Shown one piece after another: positions 36,151 through 48,646 of a stretch of 64,000 bases of DNA. A program made the translations under genes and the position numbers. Within the stretch, counting starts at the first letter, position 1; each line of letters starts with the position of its first letter. Under the pieces are notes generated by a model, which was given only the letters and a program-made list of their open reading frames with translations, ran no database searches and had not been told where the DNA came from. The DNA lies in assembly GCA_900539265.1 (NCBI GenBank), contig UQBM01000004.1:1-64000 (forward strand), read 5' to 3'. The stretch comes from an uncultured Mollicutes bacterium. GTDB taxonomy: Bacteria > Bacillota_I > Bacilli_A > ML615J-28 > CAG-313.

Positions 36151-37234
36151 GAAATTAGTATTAGCAAGTGGTGAAATTTTTTATGGAATTGGTTATGCTA
36201 GTGATGTTGAGACCATAGCTGAAATTGTTTTTAATACTTCAATGGTTGGCTATCAAGAGATAGTAACTGATCCATCATATTATGGTCAAATTGTAGTTAT
36301 GAGTTATCCTTTAATCGGAAATTATGGGGTCAATCAAGATGATATTGAATCTCGTCAAATTTTTTTAAGTGGTCTTGTTATTAAAGATTATAATGATTTT
36401 CCATCTAATTTTAGATGCCAAAAAGAATTACAAAAATTGCTTGAAGAAAACAATGTTCCTCTTATTAGCGATGTTGATACTAGAAAAATTGTTAGAATAA
36501 TTCGAGAAAAAGGATCAATGCCTGCCATTATTACAGATGCGTTAACTCCTAATGACAAATGTTTGGAAAAACTTCAAAATTATAGTTATAAAAAAAATCA
36601 AGTTAGTAATGTTTCCCTTACAAAGGTTGCCACATATGATGTTTTAGATTATAGATATGTAGTTGTTTGTATAGATTTTGGTTGTAAATATAACATTATT
36701 CGAAAATTGAATGCTTTTAAATGTAAGGTCATAGTTGTGCCTTATGATACATCATATCAAGAAATAGTAAAGTATCAACCAGATGGTTTATTCTTATCAA
36801 ATGGGCCAGGAGATCCTACAGATAATAAAGTGGCAATTGAAGTGGTTAAAAACTTAAAAGGAAAATTGCCAATCTTTGGTATATGTTTAGGTCATCAAAT
36901 TATTAGTCTTGCTAGTGGAGCAACTACTTATAAATTAAGATTTGGTCATCGTGGTGCTAATCATCCAGTTAAAAATTTAGAAACTCAAAAAATCGAAATT
37001 ACTCCACAAAATCATTCTTTTGCTGTCGAAAAGCAATCACTTGAAAAAACAGATTTAAGCATATCGCATATAAATTTGCTTGATGATACAATAGAAGGAC
37101 TTGAAAATAAGGATCAAATGATTTTTAGTGTGCAGTATCATCCAGAAGCTAGTTCTGGACCTGAAGATAGTGAGTATTTATTTTCTAAATTTATTAATTA
37201 TATGGAGAAATTCAAAGGAGAAAAAAATGCCTAA
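36140..37234 (+). CDS. carA: Carbamoyl-phosphate synthase small (glutaminase) subunit
   Basis: A 364-residue class I glutamine amidotransferase that supplies ammonia to CarB. The catalytic Cys is in FGICLGHQ near residue 250, LSNGPGDPTD forms the oxyanion region, and the His-Glu pair is QYHPEAS near the end. It overlaps carB by 8 bases. Because it sits inside the pyr operon it probably serves UMP synthesis (pyrAA-type). Confidence 0.97.
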   Translation: MKNKKLVLASGEIFYGIGYASDVETIAEIVFNTSMVGYQEIVTDPSYYGQIVVMSYPLIGNYGVNQDDIESRQIFLSGLVIKDYNDFPSNFRCQKELQKLLEENNVPLISDVDTRKIVRIIREKGSMPAIITDALTPNDKCLEKLQNYSYKKNQVSNVSLTKVATYDVLDYRYVVVCIDFGCKYNIIRKLNAFKCKVIVVPYDTSYQEIVKYQPDGLFLSNGPGDPTDNKVAIEVVKNLKGKLPIFGICLGHQIISLASGATTYKLRFGHRGANHPVKNLETQKIEITPQNHSFAVEKQSLEKTDLSISHINLLDDTIEGLENKDQMIFSVQYHPEASSGPEDSEYLFSKFINYMEKFKGEKNA

Positions 37235-40200
37235 AAGAAAAGATATCAAAAAAATTTTAGTTATTGGGTCGGGACCAATTGTTATTGGTCAAGCAGCGGA
37301 ATTTGATTATGCTGGAACACAGGCTTGTCTTGCTATTAAAGAAGAAGGATATGAGGTAGTCTTAATTAATTCAAATCCTGCAACAATTATGACTGATTAT
37401 GCCATAGCTGATAAGGTATATATGGAACCCTTAAATTTAGAATTTGTTTCAAGAGTAATTAGAATGGAAAGACCTGATGGTATTGTTTGTACACTTGGAG
37501 GACAAACAGCCTTGAATTTAGCAGTTCAATTGGCCGAAAAGGGGATTTTAGAAGAATGTCAAACTGAGATTTTAGGAACAGATTTTACTTCAATTAAGCA
37601 AGCAGAAGATCGAGAGTTGTTTAAAGAATTATGTCAACGAATTAAAGAGCCGATTTTAGAAAGTAAAACAGTTTTTACACTTGATGATGTTTTAGATGTT
37701 GCAAATGATATTGGCTATCCCATCATTGTAAGACCAGCTTTTACGTTAGGTGGTACTGGTGGTGGTTTTGCAAGTTCAGATGAAGAGCTATTACCATTAG
37801 CCAAACATGCTTTAGAATTATCACCAGTTAATCAAATTCTAATTGAAAAATCAATCAAGGGTTATAAAGAAATTGAATATGAGGTGATGAGGGATGCTAA
37901 TGATACCGCAATTGCTATATGTAATATGGAAAATATTGATCCTGTAGGAATTCATACTGGTGATTCAATGGTAGTTTGTCCAACACAAACTCTAACAAAT
38001 AAGGAATGTCAAATGTTAAGAAATGCAGCTTTAAAAATTGTTAGAGCTCTTAAAATTAAGGGAGGTTGCAATGTTCAGTTTGCGCTTGACCCTAATTCTT
38101 TTACTTATTATGTAATTGAGGTTAATCCTAGGGTATCTAGATCATCAGCTCTTGCATCTAAGGCATCGGGATATCCAATTGCAAGAGTTAGTGCTAAAAT
38201 TGCTATTGGATTAAATTTAGATGAAATTAGAATTGCTAATACAATCGCAGCTTTTGAACCAGCCCTTGATTATGTTGTTACTAAGATTGCAAGATTTCCT
38301 TTTGATAAATTTGTGACTGCCAATAAAACTTTATCAACCCAAATGAAAGCAACCGGAGAAGTGATGAGCATTGGAAGAACTTTTGAAGAAAGTTTTTTGA
38401 AAGCAATTCGATCACTTGAAATAGGGGTTGATCATATTTATCTTGAAAAGTTTGATAATCTTGATGCTAATTTTCTCAAAAATTATATTGTAGAAGCAAC
38501 CGATGAAAGAATTTTTGCCATTGCTGAATTATTACGAAGAAATATAACAATTAGTGAAATATATGAATTGACAAAAATTGATAAATACTTTTTATATCGA
38601 ATTAAAAGTATTATTGAATTAGAAAATCAACTTAAAAAAAATTGTCACTTGAATAATATAAAAAAGGCTAAAAAGAAAGGCTTTAGTGATAGCTATTTGG
38701 GTAAACTTTTGGGTATTAGTGAATGTGAATTTTATAAATATCGCTTGAAACATAATCTTTTTCCTGTTTATAAAATGATAGATACTTGTGCTGGTGAATT
38801 TGCTAGTTACATTCCTTACTTTTATTCAAGTTATGAAGATGAAAATGAATCAATTGTTAGTAATAAGCCAAAAATTATTGTTTTAGGTTCTGGTCCAATC
38901 CGAATTGGACAAGGAGTTGAATTTGATTATTCAACTGTTCATGCTATTTGGGCCATAAAGGAGATGGGTTATGAAGCAATTGTGATTAATAATAATCCTG
39001 AAACGGTATCAACAGACTATTTAGTTACGGATAAGTTATATTTTGAACCTTTAACAATTGAAGATGTAATGAATATTGTACATCTTGAAAAACCTGCTGG
39101 TGTTATTGTTGAATTAGGTGGTCAAACAGCTATTAATCTTTGCGAAAGATTAGATAATCTAGAAGTACCCATTATTGGAACTGGAAGGGATGCGATTGCA
39201 AAAGCTGAAAATCGTGAACTATTTGAGGAACTTTTAAAAAAATTAAATATTTTGCGTCCGGCTGGCAAGACTGTGCTTTCTTTAACTGAAGGGTTAGAGG
39301 TTGCTAGAACGCTTGGTTATCCTGTTTTAGTTAGACCCTCATATGTTTTAGGAGGAAGAGCTATGCAAGTAGTTTATAATGATAAAGGTCTTAAAAAATA
39401 TCTTCATAATGCCTTTTTAGCATCATATAAACAGCCAGTTTTAATCGATAAATATATTATAGGTAAGGAATGTGAAATTGATGCTATCTGTGATGGTAAT
39501 GATGTGGTGATTCCTGGTGTAATGGAATTAGTAGAAGGAACTGGCATTCATTCTGGTGATTCTATTAGTGTTTATCCACCTATGACTTTGAGTTCAAAAG
39601 TAATTGATAAAATGGTTGATTATACAATTCAATTAGGAAAAGCAATTGGCATTATCGGTTTGTACAATATTCAATTTATTGTTGATAATAAAGAAGATGT
39701 TTATATTATTGAGGTTAATCCAAGAAGTAGTAGAACAATTCCTTTCATTTCTAAAGCTACTAAAGTCAATCTTGCCAATCTTGCTACAAAGGTAATCCTT
39801 GGTAAATCACTAAAAGATTTAGGTTATCAAACGGGGTTACTACCAAAGCAAAATAAATATTATGTAAAAGCTCCAGCTTTTAGTTTTAGTAAACTTTCTG
39901 GAATGGATTTAGTATTGTCACCTGAAATGAAATCAACAGGGGAAGCCATAGGATATGATAGTTCTTTAAATAAGGCTTTATATAAAGCTTTGATTGCATC
40001 AAATATGAGAGTTGTTAATTATGGTACAATTTTTGTAACTTTATCTGATATGACTAAAGAAGAGGCACTACCTTTAATTAAAAGATTTTATGATTTAGGA
40101 TTTAATATAGAGGCTACAAGTGGAACTGGTAAATTTTTAAAAGAACATGGAATTAGAACTAGAATTAAGAAAAAATTAAATCAAGGTAGTACTGAAATTC

Positions 40201-40393
40201 TTGATTCTCTTCGCAAAGGTCATATTGCTTATGTTATTAATACTCCTGGTACTGATGAAACAATTAATACTGATGGATATTTGATTAGAAGGGTTGCAAT
40301 TGAAAATAATGTTCCGTTGTTTACTTCTTTGTATACTGTTGGAGCTTTGCTTAATGTTTTAGATGAGATTACAATGAAAGTAGGAATGATCTA

Positions 40394-40394
<1 letters not shown>
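37227..40394 (+). CDS. carB: Carbamoyl-phosphate synthase large subunit
   Basis: A 1055-residue two-module synthase. Each half has a pre-ATP-grasp start (VIGSGPIVIGQAAEFDYAGT and VLGSGPIRIGQGVEFDYST) and an ATP-grasp domain (RPAFTLGGTGGG, RPSYVLGGRAM). The last ~140 residues are the MGS-like allosteric domain. ATG 37227, behind AAAGGAG, is the natural start; the longer open frame upstream lies inside carA. It makes carbamoyl phosphate for pyrB. The stop overlaps the pyrK start (TAATG). Confidence 0.97.
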
Positions 40395-42035
<1,641 letters not shown>

Positions 42036-42044
42036 GGAGGAAAT

Positions 42045-42749
42045 ATGGTAATTGTAGCATTAGATTTTGAAAATTATCAAAAAGTGGAAGAATTTTTAAA
42101 TCACTTTAAAACTCCTATCTATGTTAAGGTAGGTATGGAGTTATTTTATCAAGAAGGTATAGAAGCAATTAAAAAAATTAAAGCCAGGGGTCATAAAATT
42201 TTTCTTGATTTAAAACTTCACGATATTCCCCATACGGTATATAATGCATCAAAACGTCTTGCTAATCTCGATGTAGATATAATTAATTGTCATGCGGCAG
42301 GGGGAATTAAAATGATGAAAGCATGTTTAGAAGGAGTTATGGAAGTTTCCTCTCAAAAAAAACTTCCTAAAAGACCACTTGTAATTGCCGTTACGCAACT
42401 TACTTCAACAAGTAAACAGGTGATGAATCAAGAATTAGGAATGAATGGTGAAGTAGTTGATATGGTTATCAAATATGCTCAGAATGCCAAATTAGCAGGA
42501 CTTGATGGTGTTGTTTGTAGTCCTTTAGAAGCACAAAAAGTTAAGGAAGTTTGTGGTAAAAATTTCATTACTATAACTCCTGGTATTAGACCAACCACAG
42601 CAGAGATAGATGATCAAGTACGGATTACAACGCCTCAAATGGCTAAAGAAATGTGCTGTGATTTTATTGTTGTCGGAAGACCTATTACAAAAGCTCAAAA
42701 TCCTAAAGAAGCATATTTTAATATTAAGAAAGAATTTTTAGGTGAATAG
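42045..42749 (+). CDS. pyrF: Orotidine 5'-phosphate decarboxylase
   Basis: A 234-residue barrel enzyme converting OMP to UMP. The catalytic Lys-Asp-Lys-Asp set is seen in FLDLKLHDIPHTV near residue 58. TPGIRP and VVGRPI bind the phosphate. It starts 9 bases after pyrD behind AAGGAGG. Confidence 0.97.
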   Translation: MVIVALDFENYQKVEEFLNHFKTPIYVKVGMELFYQEGIEAIKKIKARGHKIFLDLKLHDIPHTVYNASKRLANLDVDIINCHAAGGIKMMKACLEGVMEVSSQKKLPKRPLVIAVTQLTSTSKQVMNQELGMNGEVVDMVIKYAQNAKLAGLDGVVCSPLEAQKVKEVCGKNFITITPGIRPTTAEIDDQVRITTPQMAKEMCCDFIVVGRPITKAQNPKEAYFNIKKEFLGE

Positions 42750-42750
42750 A

Positions 42751-43380
42751 ATGAAAGAAATTGCAAAAGACTTATTAGATATTAAAGCGGTCTTTTTATC
42801 TCCTTTAAAGCCTTTTACTTGGGCAAGCGGAATTAAATCGCCAATTTATTGTGATAATCGTTTAACCCTTTCTTATCCAGTTATTAGAAAAAAAATTGAA
42901 CAAGAAATGTCCAAGATTATTAAAGAGAAATATTCTCAAGTTGAAATCTTAATGGGAACCGCAACTGCAGGAATTCCTCATGCTGCATATATTAGTGATC
43001 TTTTGGATTTACCAATGGGTTATGTACGCAGTAGTGCTAAAGCTCATGGCAGACAAAATCAAATTGAGGGTAAATATGAGAAAGGCCAAAAAGTTGTTGT
43101 TATTGAAGATTTAATTTCAACTGGTGGTAGTAGTATTGAGGTTGTAAAAACTTTAGAAGAAGCGGGATTAATTGTTATAGGTGTTGTTGCTATTTTTAGT
43201 TATAATTTACAGGTAGCAAAAGATAATTTTGAAAAAATAAAATGTCCTGTTTCTGTGGTGACTAATTATGATGAACTTTTAGAAGTAGCATTATCACTAA
43301 ATTATATTGATTATCTTACAAAAGAGAAATTACTTAAATGGAAATTAAATCCCCATGATGAAAGTTGGATGAATAAGTAA
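42751..43380 (+). CDS. pyrE: Orotate phosphoribosyltransferase
   Basis: A 209-residue enzyme adding ribose phosphate from PRPP to orotate. The PRPP motif VVVIEDLISTGGSS is near residues 115-128. KPFTWASGIKSPIYCDNR is the N-terminal substrate signature. The ATG comes one base after pyrF; AGGTG inside the pyrF end serves as ribosome binding site. Last gene of the operon, followed by a strong hairpin. It acts just before pyrF although encoded after it. Confidence 0.97.
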   Translation: MKEIAKDLLDIKAVFLSPLKPFTWASGIKSPIYCDNRLTLSYPVIRKKIEQEMSKIIKEKYSQVEILMGTATAGIPHAAYISDLLDLPMGYVRSSAKAHGRQNQIEGKYEKGQKVVVIEDLISTGGSSIEVVKTLEEAGLIVIGVVAIFSYNLQVAKDNFEKIKCPVSVVTNYDELLEVALSLNYIDYLTKEKLLKWKLNPHDESWMNK

Positions 43381-43402
43381 AATGATATTATAATTTAGAA
43401 AT

Positions 43403-43444
43403 AAAAAAAAGCATTTTTAAATTTTAATAAAAATGCTTTTTTTA
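43403..43444. terminator. Bidirectional terminator between pyrE and the phosphatase gene
   Basis: GCATTTTTA (43411-43419) pairs with TAAAAATGC (43428-43436), flanked by an A run on the left and a T run on the right, so it can stop transcripts from both converging genes. Confidence 0.85.
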
Positions 43445-43475
43445 TTTTTTAATAGGAATAAATTGTTTGTTAAAA

Positions 43476-44045
43476 TCACTGATTAAATTTAAAATTAATA
43501 ATTTTTCCGTTATCTATCTCGACAAAATTTAAAGATCCGTTTGCCAAAGAAGATTTAAAGGTCAAACTTTGATCTAATTGGGTAAAGAGAGCTTTAATAA
43601 AATGAGAATGCGTAACTACTAAAATTTTTTTATTAGGATATATTTGATCAAGAGCTAAAATTTCATTATATGCTCTTTTTCTAATTGTAGTAGATTTCTC
43701 CATTTTATAATAACCATCATTTAAAATTTTTTCATAAACATTATCAGTAATTTTAATACCATCAGCTTCACCAAATTCTCTTTCAATTAAATTATCACGA
43801 ATAATGATTTCCTCTTTTTGATAACCTAGATGATCTTTAATTATTTGACATGTTTCTTTTGCTCGTAAAAGGGGGCTACTTAAAAAAAGATCCCAATGAA
43901 TATGATAAGTATTTAAACGACAAATTGTTTGATTAATTTGCCTTTTTCCTTCATTATTGAGAGGAATATCAAAACGACCTTGAATTAATAACTGTTGATT
44001 CCAATCAGTTTGCCCATGGCGAATTAGACAAATTAGCGTACTCAT
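43476..44045 (-). CDS. Histidine phosphatase (phosphoglycerate-mutase-like)
   Basis: A 189-residue protein with the catalytic LIRHGQTDWN at residues 6-15, the acid/base region LIEREFGEADG, and the second catalytic His in VTHSHFIKAL. This is the branch-1 histidine phosphatase superfamily (GpmB/CobC/YhfR-like). The substrate cannot be told from sequence: a sugar phosphate or a nucleotide-type phosphate is possible. GGAGTT lies before its ATG on the complement. Single gene, opposite to its neighbours. Confidence 0.92.
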   Translation of the reverse strand: MSTLICLIRHGQTDWNQQLLIQGRFDIPLNNEGKRQINQTICRLNTYHIHWDLFLSSPLLRAKETCQIIKDHLGYQKEEIIIRDNLIEREFGEADGIKITDNVYEKILNDGYYKMEKSTTIRKRAYNEILALDQIYPNKKILVVTHSHFIKALFTQLDQSLTFKSSLANGSLNFVEIDNGKIINFKFNQ

Positions 44046-44109
44046 TTTAACTCCTTAAAAATTTATAATTTAATATTTAATTTTATTATAACATAACTTT
44101 TTATATTAT

Positions 44110-44138
44110 TTGCAAAAGATGATGAAATTTGTTATACT
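44110..44138 (+). promoter_or_regulatory. Promoter of the GHKL ATPase gene
   Basis: TTGCAA at 44110-44115, a 17-base spacer and TATACT at 44133-44138. It overlaps a possible upstream in-frame start, which supports ATG 44176 as the real start. Confidence 0.7.
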
Positions 44139-44175
44139 AAATAAGCAAAGATATGTAAAATGTGAGGTAAAAGTT

Positions 44176-45951
44176 ATGAAATTCAATTTTAAAAATCGAG
44201 TGAGAAATTTTAAACTATCAACAACTGATTCTTTTGTTCCTTTGTTTGAGGCAATTACAAATTCTATTCAAGCGATTGAAGAAAGAGGATATTTTAATAA
44301 TCAATTTATCAAAATTAAAATTGAAAGAGATAGTTATCGCATAACTGATTTTACTTCTGGCATTTTTGCAATAGAAATTACAGATAATGGTATTGGATTT
44401 GTGGAACATAACTATGAATCTTTTATAACAAGCGATTCTGATTACAAAGTAGAAATTGGGGGAAAAGGGGTAGGTAGAATTAATTGGTTAAAAGCCTTTG
44501 AAATGATTTTTGTTAAAAGTGTCTTTGAGGAAAATGGTAAGAAATATTTAAGAAGTTTTCAATTTAATATTGATGATGAAATTCATAATGAAATCTTAGA
44601 AGAAGTATCAAGCGATGTAGAAATTGCAACAACAATTACCTTGCGTAACTTAAATCAAGAATATCGACCAGTTACAGAGATTTCCCTTAAAGAAATAGCT
44701 AATAAAATTATTGAACATTTCGCTACTTATTTTGTAATCGGTTCAATGCCAAAGATGGAAATAGAAGATGAAATTGACTTGATTGATTTAAATGAATTTT
44801 TTGAAAAAGAAAAATTTATTAAAACTCAAAGTCAAAGCATCACATCTAATAATTCATTATTTAATATTAGACATGTTTTTTTAAATGCTTCGACTGCTTC
44901 AAAACATAAAATATATATATGTGCTCAAAATAGAGTAGTTTGTAGTTATGATATTGCTAATATTGAGGATTTACCAACGGTTTTTAATCTTAATGGTCAA
45001 AAAGCTATTTATCAATGTTATGTTAGTGGTGCTTTTTTAGATAAAGATGTGAATAGCGAAAGAACTTATTTTAGTAATGTTATTTTTGAAGATGAAAAAG
45101 ATTTAGATAGACCACATTTTGAATTAGCCATTAATTTATATGAACTTGTTTACAATGAAATTAATCTTTTTTTGAAGGACTACTTGCAACCAATGATTAT
45201 TTTAAGGGATAATCAAGTAATTGACTATATTGATTCTTATTGCCCTCAATATAAATATCTAACTAAATATGCCTCTGATGAACTTAAAAATATTTCTTAT
45301 TCAGTGGCTTCTAATAAAGATAAGTTGTCAATAGAGTTAAGTCGTTTAAATTTAAAGTTTAACCAAAAAAACCATGATAAAATTAACAAAACTCTTCAAG
45401 ATGCAACCCTTAATGCAAAAGATAAACTTTTAAATTTAGTAGTTCCTCTTTGTGAAAATCTGCATAGTGAATTTGCTAATTTTGTTTTAAAAAGAGCGGT
45501 TGCGGGAGAGATTTTAGAAAGACTTTTGACCTTTGATTTAAGTTTAGATGAACTTATCGATAAATACTTTGTCCCTTATAAAGAGGCTACTTCTGATGTT
45601 AGTAATTTGTGGATTATTGATGAAAATTTAGCATATCCTTACCAAAGAATAAGTTTATTACAAGATAACTATTTTTATGTTTATCAAGATGATAACACTA
45701 AATCTTATATTGCAATTTCTTTTGAGGATCCTTTTGAAATTCAGTTCAATCAAACCAATAATCCAGTTAAAAGACTTAATGATAATTTAAATAAAATGAT
45801 GATTAATAAAAATTATAAACTTACTAAATATTTAATTGTTAGTGATTCTTTTGGTATTATAGCAGAAGGTTTAGCAGATGAGCAAGTCATCTTATTATCG
45901 TATCAAGATTTGATTAAGTATTTAAAATTAAGAAAAAATAGTTTTCAGTAG
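44176..45951 (+). CDS. Orphan GHKL-type (Hsp90/MutL-like) ATPase
   Basis: A 591-residue protein. The N-terminal ATP-binding GHKL fold has an N-box (VPLFEAITNSIQAIEE, residues 20-35), G1 EITDNGIGF near 72-80 and G2 GGKGVGRINWLKAF near 98-111. The rest, about 450 residues, contains a possible S5-like transducer and helical regions (LQDATLNAKDKLLNLVVPLC) that I cannot assign. It is not HtpG, MutL, GyrB or a sensor kinase: no HisKA, no MutL C-terminus. TGAGGTAA precedes the ATG. It is a single gene between pyr and pur operons. Similar solitary GHKL ATPases are found in defence contexts, but here the neighbours are housekeeping genes and the role is unknown. Confidence 0.8.
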   Translation: MKFNFKNRVRNFKLSTTDSFVPLFEAITNSIQAIEERGYFNNQFIKIKIERDSYRITDFTSGIFAIEITDNGIGFVEHNYESFITSDSDYKVEIGGKGVGRINWLKAFEMIFVKSVFEENGKKYLRSFQFNIDDEIHNEILEEVSSDVEIATTITLRNLNQEYRPVTEISLKEIANKIIEHFATYFVIGSMPKMEIEDEIDLIDLNEFFEKEKFIKTQSQSITSNNSLFNIRHVFLNASTASKHKIYICAQNRVVCSYDIANIEDLPTVFNLNGQKAIYQCYVSGAFLDKDVNSERTYFSNVIFEDEKDLDRPHFELAINLYELVYNEINLFLKDYLQPMIILRDNQVIDYIDSYCPQYKYLTKYASDELKNISYSVASNKDKLSIELSRLNLKFNQKNHDKINKTLQDATLNAKDKLLNLVVPLCENLHSEFANFVLKRAVAGEILERLLTFDLSLDELIDKYFVPYKEATSDVSNLWIIDENLAYPYQRISLLQDNYFYVYQDDNTKSYIAISFEDPFEIQFNQTNNPVKRLNDNLNKMMINKNYKLTKYLIVSDSFGIIAEGLADEQVILLSYQDLIKYLKLRKNSFQ

Positions 45952-45995
45952 CATTGAAACTTTTTAGAAAGATAGCATATTACCTAGTAATTTTA

Positions 45996-46024
45996 TTGTT
46001 TAATTATTGTAAATTTGTTATAAT
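45996..46024 (+). promoter_or_regulatory. Promoter of the purB operon
   Basis: TTGTTT at 45996-46001, a 17-base spacer and TATAAT at 46019-46024. No PurR box or guanine riboswitch is evident in the short leader. Confidence 0.7.
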
Positions 46025-46064
46025 ATAAATTGGTTTTACAAAATAAATATTTGATGGTGATAAG

Positions 46065-47354
46065 ATGATTGAAAGATATGCAAGAAAAAAATTACTTAAT
46101 CTTTGGAGTGATAAAACAAGGTTTAAACATATGCTTGATGTTGAACTTGCCACAACCTTTGCTTTTTCACAAATGGGCATCGTTCCTAAAGAAGATTATG
46201 AAAAAATGTTAAAGAATGCTAAATTTGAAGTTGATAGAATCTTAGAAATTGAAAAAGAAACGCATCACGATGTTATTGCTTTTACAAAGGCGGTTACTGA
46301 AAATCTTCAAGCAGAAGGGAAATGGTTACATTATGGTTTAACTAGTACTGATGTTGTAGATACCGCTTTAGCACTTACATTGAAGAACGTGAATGAAGTT
46401 ATTGAAAATGATTTAGAAACTTTTATTTTGGTTTTAAAAAAGCAAGCTATAAATTATAAAATGGTGCCTTGTATGGGAAGAACGCATGGAATGCATGCTG
46501 AGGTAACTTCGTTTGGATTAAAATGGGCCCTTTGGTATGATGAGATGATGCGCAATTATTTACGGTTTAAAGCTGCAAGAAAAGTGATTGAAGTAGGCAA
46601 AATTAGTGGAGCAGTTGGTAATTTTGCTAATATACCTTGTACGGTTGAGGAAATGGTTTGTGCGAAGTTAGGGTTAGATTTTGCCAAAATATCAACACAA
46701 GTTTTATCTAGAGATAGGCATTGTGAGTATATGTATTGTCTTGCTCAAATCGCCTCAACATTGGAAAAAATTGCAATTGAAATTCGTCATCTATCAAGAA
46801 CAGAGGTAAAAGAGGTTGAAGAATATTTTTCTAAGGGTCAAAAAGGTTCGAGTGCAATGCCACACAAAAGAAACCCTATTGCCTCTGAAAATATTTGTGG
46901 TTGTGCAAGAGTTGTAAAAAGTAATTTAATGGTTGCTTTTGATAATAATATCTTATGGCATGAAAGAGATATTAGTCACTCTTCAGCAGAAAGAATTATT
47001 CTAGCAGATACGACTACTTTAATTGATTATATGTTAAATAGATATCAGGGAATATTAGAAAATCTGACTATTTTTCCGGATAAGATGCTTAAGAATATAA
47101 ATATAACTCATGGTGCTGTTTTTTCTGGACATATCGTCAATTTATTAGTTGAAAAAGGAATGAGTAGAATTGAAGCCTATGATATTGTTCAAGAACAGGC
47201 AATGATTGCGTTAAATACAGATGAGAATTTATTAACTTTGTTGAAAAAGACAAAGGTAGGATCCATTCTAAATGAGGATTTAGAGAAATGTTTTGATGTA
47301 AAATTTTATTTAAAAGGCGTAGATAGTATTTATAAACGCCTTGGATTGGAGTAA
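46065..47354 (+). CDS. purB: Adenylosuccinate lyase
   Basis: A 429-residue fumarase/aspartase-fold enzyme used twice in purine synthesis (SAICAR to AICAR; adenylosuccinate to AMP). The signature GSSAMPHKRNP is near residues 263-273. Catalytic His regions are GLTSTDVVDTA and GRTHGMHAEVTSFG. It starts a purB-purA unit, 3 bases before purA, so both last steps of AMP synthesis are made together. Confidence 0.98.
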   Translation: MIERYARKKLLNLWSDKTRFKHMLDVELATTFAFSQMGIVPKEDYEKMLKNAKFEVDRILEIEKETHHDVIAFTKAVTENLQAEGKWLHYGLTSTDVVDTALALTLKNVNEVIENDLETFILVLKKQAINYKMVPCMGRTHGMHAEVTSFGLKWALWYDEMMRNYLRFKAARKVIEVGKISGAVGNFANIPCTVEEMVCAKLGLDFAKISTQVLSRDRHCEYMYCLAQIASTLEKIAIEIRHLSRTEVKEVEEYFSKGQKGSSAMPHKRNPIASENICGCARVVKSNLMVAFDNNILWHERDISHSSAERIILADTTTLIDYMLNRYQGILENLTIFPDKMLKNINITHGAVFSGHIVNLLVEKGMSRIEAYDIVQEQAMIALNTDENLLTLLKKTKVGSILNEDLEKCFDVKFYLKGVDSIYKRLGLE

Positions 47355-47357
47355 AAA

Positions 47358-48638
47358 ATGAAAAATGCAGTAGTCGTAATTGGATCACAATGGGGAGATG
47401 AAGGTAAAGGAAAAATTACTAACTATTTAAGCCAAAAGGCAGATGTTGTTGTAAGATATCAAGGTGGTGATAATGCAGGACATACGATTAAATTTTTAGG
47501 TAATACTTATGCTCTTCATGTCATTCCATCAGGGGTTTTTAGTAGTAAGACGAAAAATGTTTTAGGAAATGGAGTAGTTTTAAATCCCAAAACTTTTTTA
47601 GAAGAGGTTAGAAATTTAAAAGCTAAAGGATTTGCTTGTAATAATCTTTATATTAGTGATCGTGCTCATGTTATTTTTGACTATCATAAGGAATTAGATG
47701 GTTTAAGTGAAGAATCTTTAGGGGCAAATAAAATAGGTACGACTAAAAAGGGAATTGGTCCTTGTTATACTGATAAAATAGCTCGCCAAGGCATTAGAGT
47801 TAGTGACTTTATAAGTAACGATTTTGAGAAAATTTATAAAGCAACTTTAAAAATAAAAAATGAACAAATTAAAAAATATGGTGGTAAAATTTTTGACGTT
47901 GAAAAAAGTTATGAGGAATATCAAAAACTTGCTGATGAAATAAAACCATATGTAACAGATACAATTACGCTTTTAAATGATGAAGTAAAAAAGGGTAAAA
48001 AAATCTTATTTGAAGGAGCTCAGGGAGCTTTATTGGATATTGATTTTGGTACTTATCCTTTTGTAACATCATCTAATCCTTCTGGCGGTGGTGTCTGTAT
48101 TGGTAGTGGAGTTGGTCCAACTAATATTAAAGATATTATAGGTGTAGCAAAAGCTTATTCAACAAGAGTTGGTAGTGGGGCTTTTCCGACTGAATTTGAA
48201 GATGAGATTGCTAGTTATATTAGAGAAACTGCTCATGAATATGGAACTACAACTAAAAGACCAAGGCGTATTGGATGGCTTGATGGAGTAGTTTTGAAGT
48301 ATAGTGCTAACATTAATGGATTAACTGGAATAGCTTTAATGCTACTTGATGTTTTATCAGGAATAGATTATCTTAATGTTTGTACTTCATATAAGTTAGA
48401 TGGTAAAATAATTCATACTGTTCCGGCACGAATTAGTGATTTTAAAAGATGCGAACCAATCTATGAAAAACTACCTGGTTGGAAGGAAGATTTAACAAAT
48501 ATTAAAAGTTATGAAGATTTGCCAAAAAATGCTAAAAACTATATTGAATTTATTGAAAACATCACTGGTATAAGCGTTGTCATAATTTCAGTTGGTCCAG
48601 ATATCAATCAAACAATTATTAGAAGTGAAATTATGTAG
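47358..48638 (+). CDS. purA: Adenylosuccinate synthetase
   Basis: A 426-residue GTP-dependent ligase from IMP and aspartate. GSQWGDEGKGKI at residues 8-19 is the P-loop. GDNAGHT, GTTKKGIGPCY and EGAQGALLDIDFGTYPFVTSSN are family signatures. It lies 3 bases after purB and 8 bases before the FAD protein gene. Confidence 0.98.
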   Translation: MKNAVVVIGSQWGDEGKGKITNYLSQKADVVVRYQGGDNAGHTIKFLGNTYALHVIPSGVFSSKTKNVLGNGVVLNPKTFLEEVRNLKAKGFACNNLYISDRAHVIFDYHKELDGLSEESLGANKIGTTKKGIGPCYTDKIARQGIRVSDFISNDFEKIYKATLKIKNEQIKKYGGKIFDVEKSYEEYQKLADEIKPYVTDTITLLNDEVKKGKKILFEGAQGALLDIDFGTYPFVTSSNPSGGGVCIGSGVGPTNIKDIIGVAKAYSTRVGSGAFPTEFEDEIASYIRETAHEYGTTTKRPRRIGWLDGVVLKYSANINGLTGIALMLLDVLSGIDYLNVCTSYKLDGKIIHTVPARISDFKRCEPIYEKLPGWKEDLTNIKSYEDLPKNAKNYIEFIENITGISVVIISVGPDINQTIIRSEIM

Positions 48639-48646
48639 GTGAGTTT

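Noticed and set aside
37128..37226. Longer carB start upstream
   Set aside because: The extension lies inside carA in another frame. The ATG at 37227 has a proper ribosome binding site and the normal CarB N-terminus.
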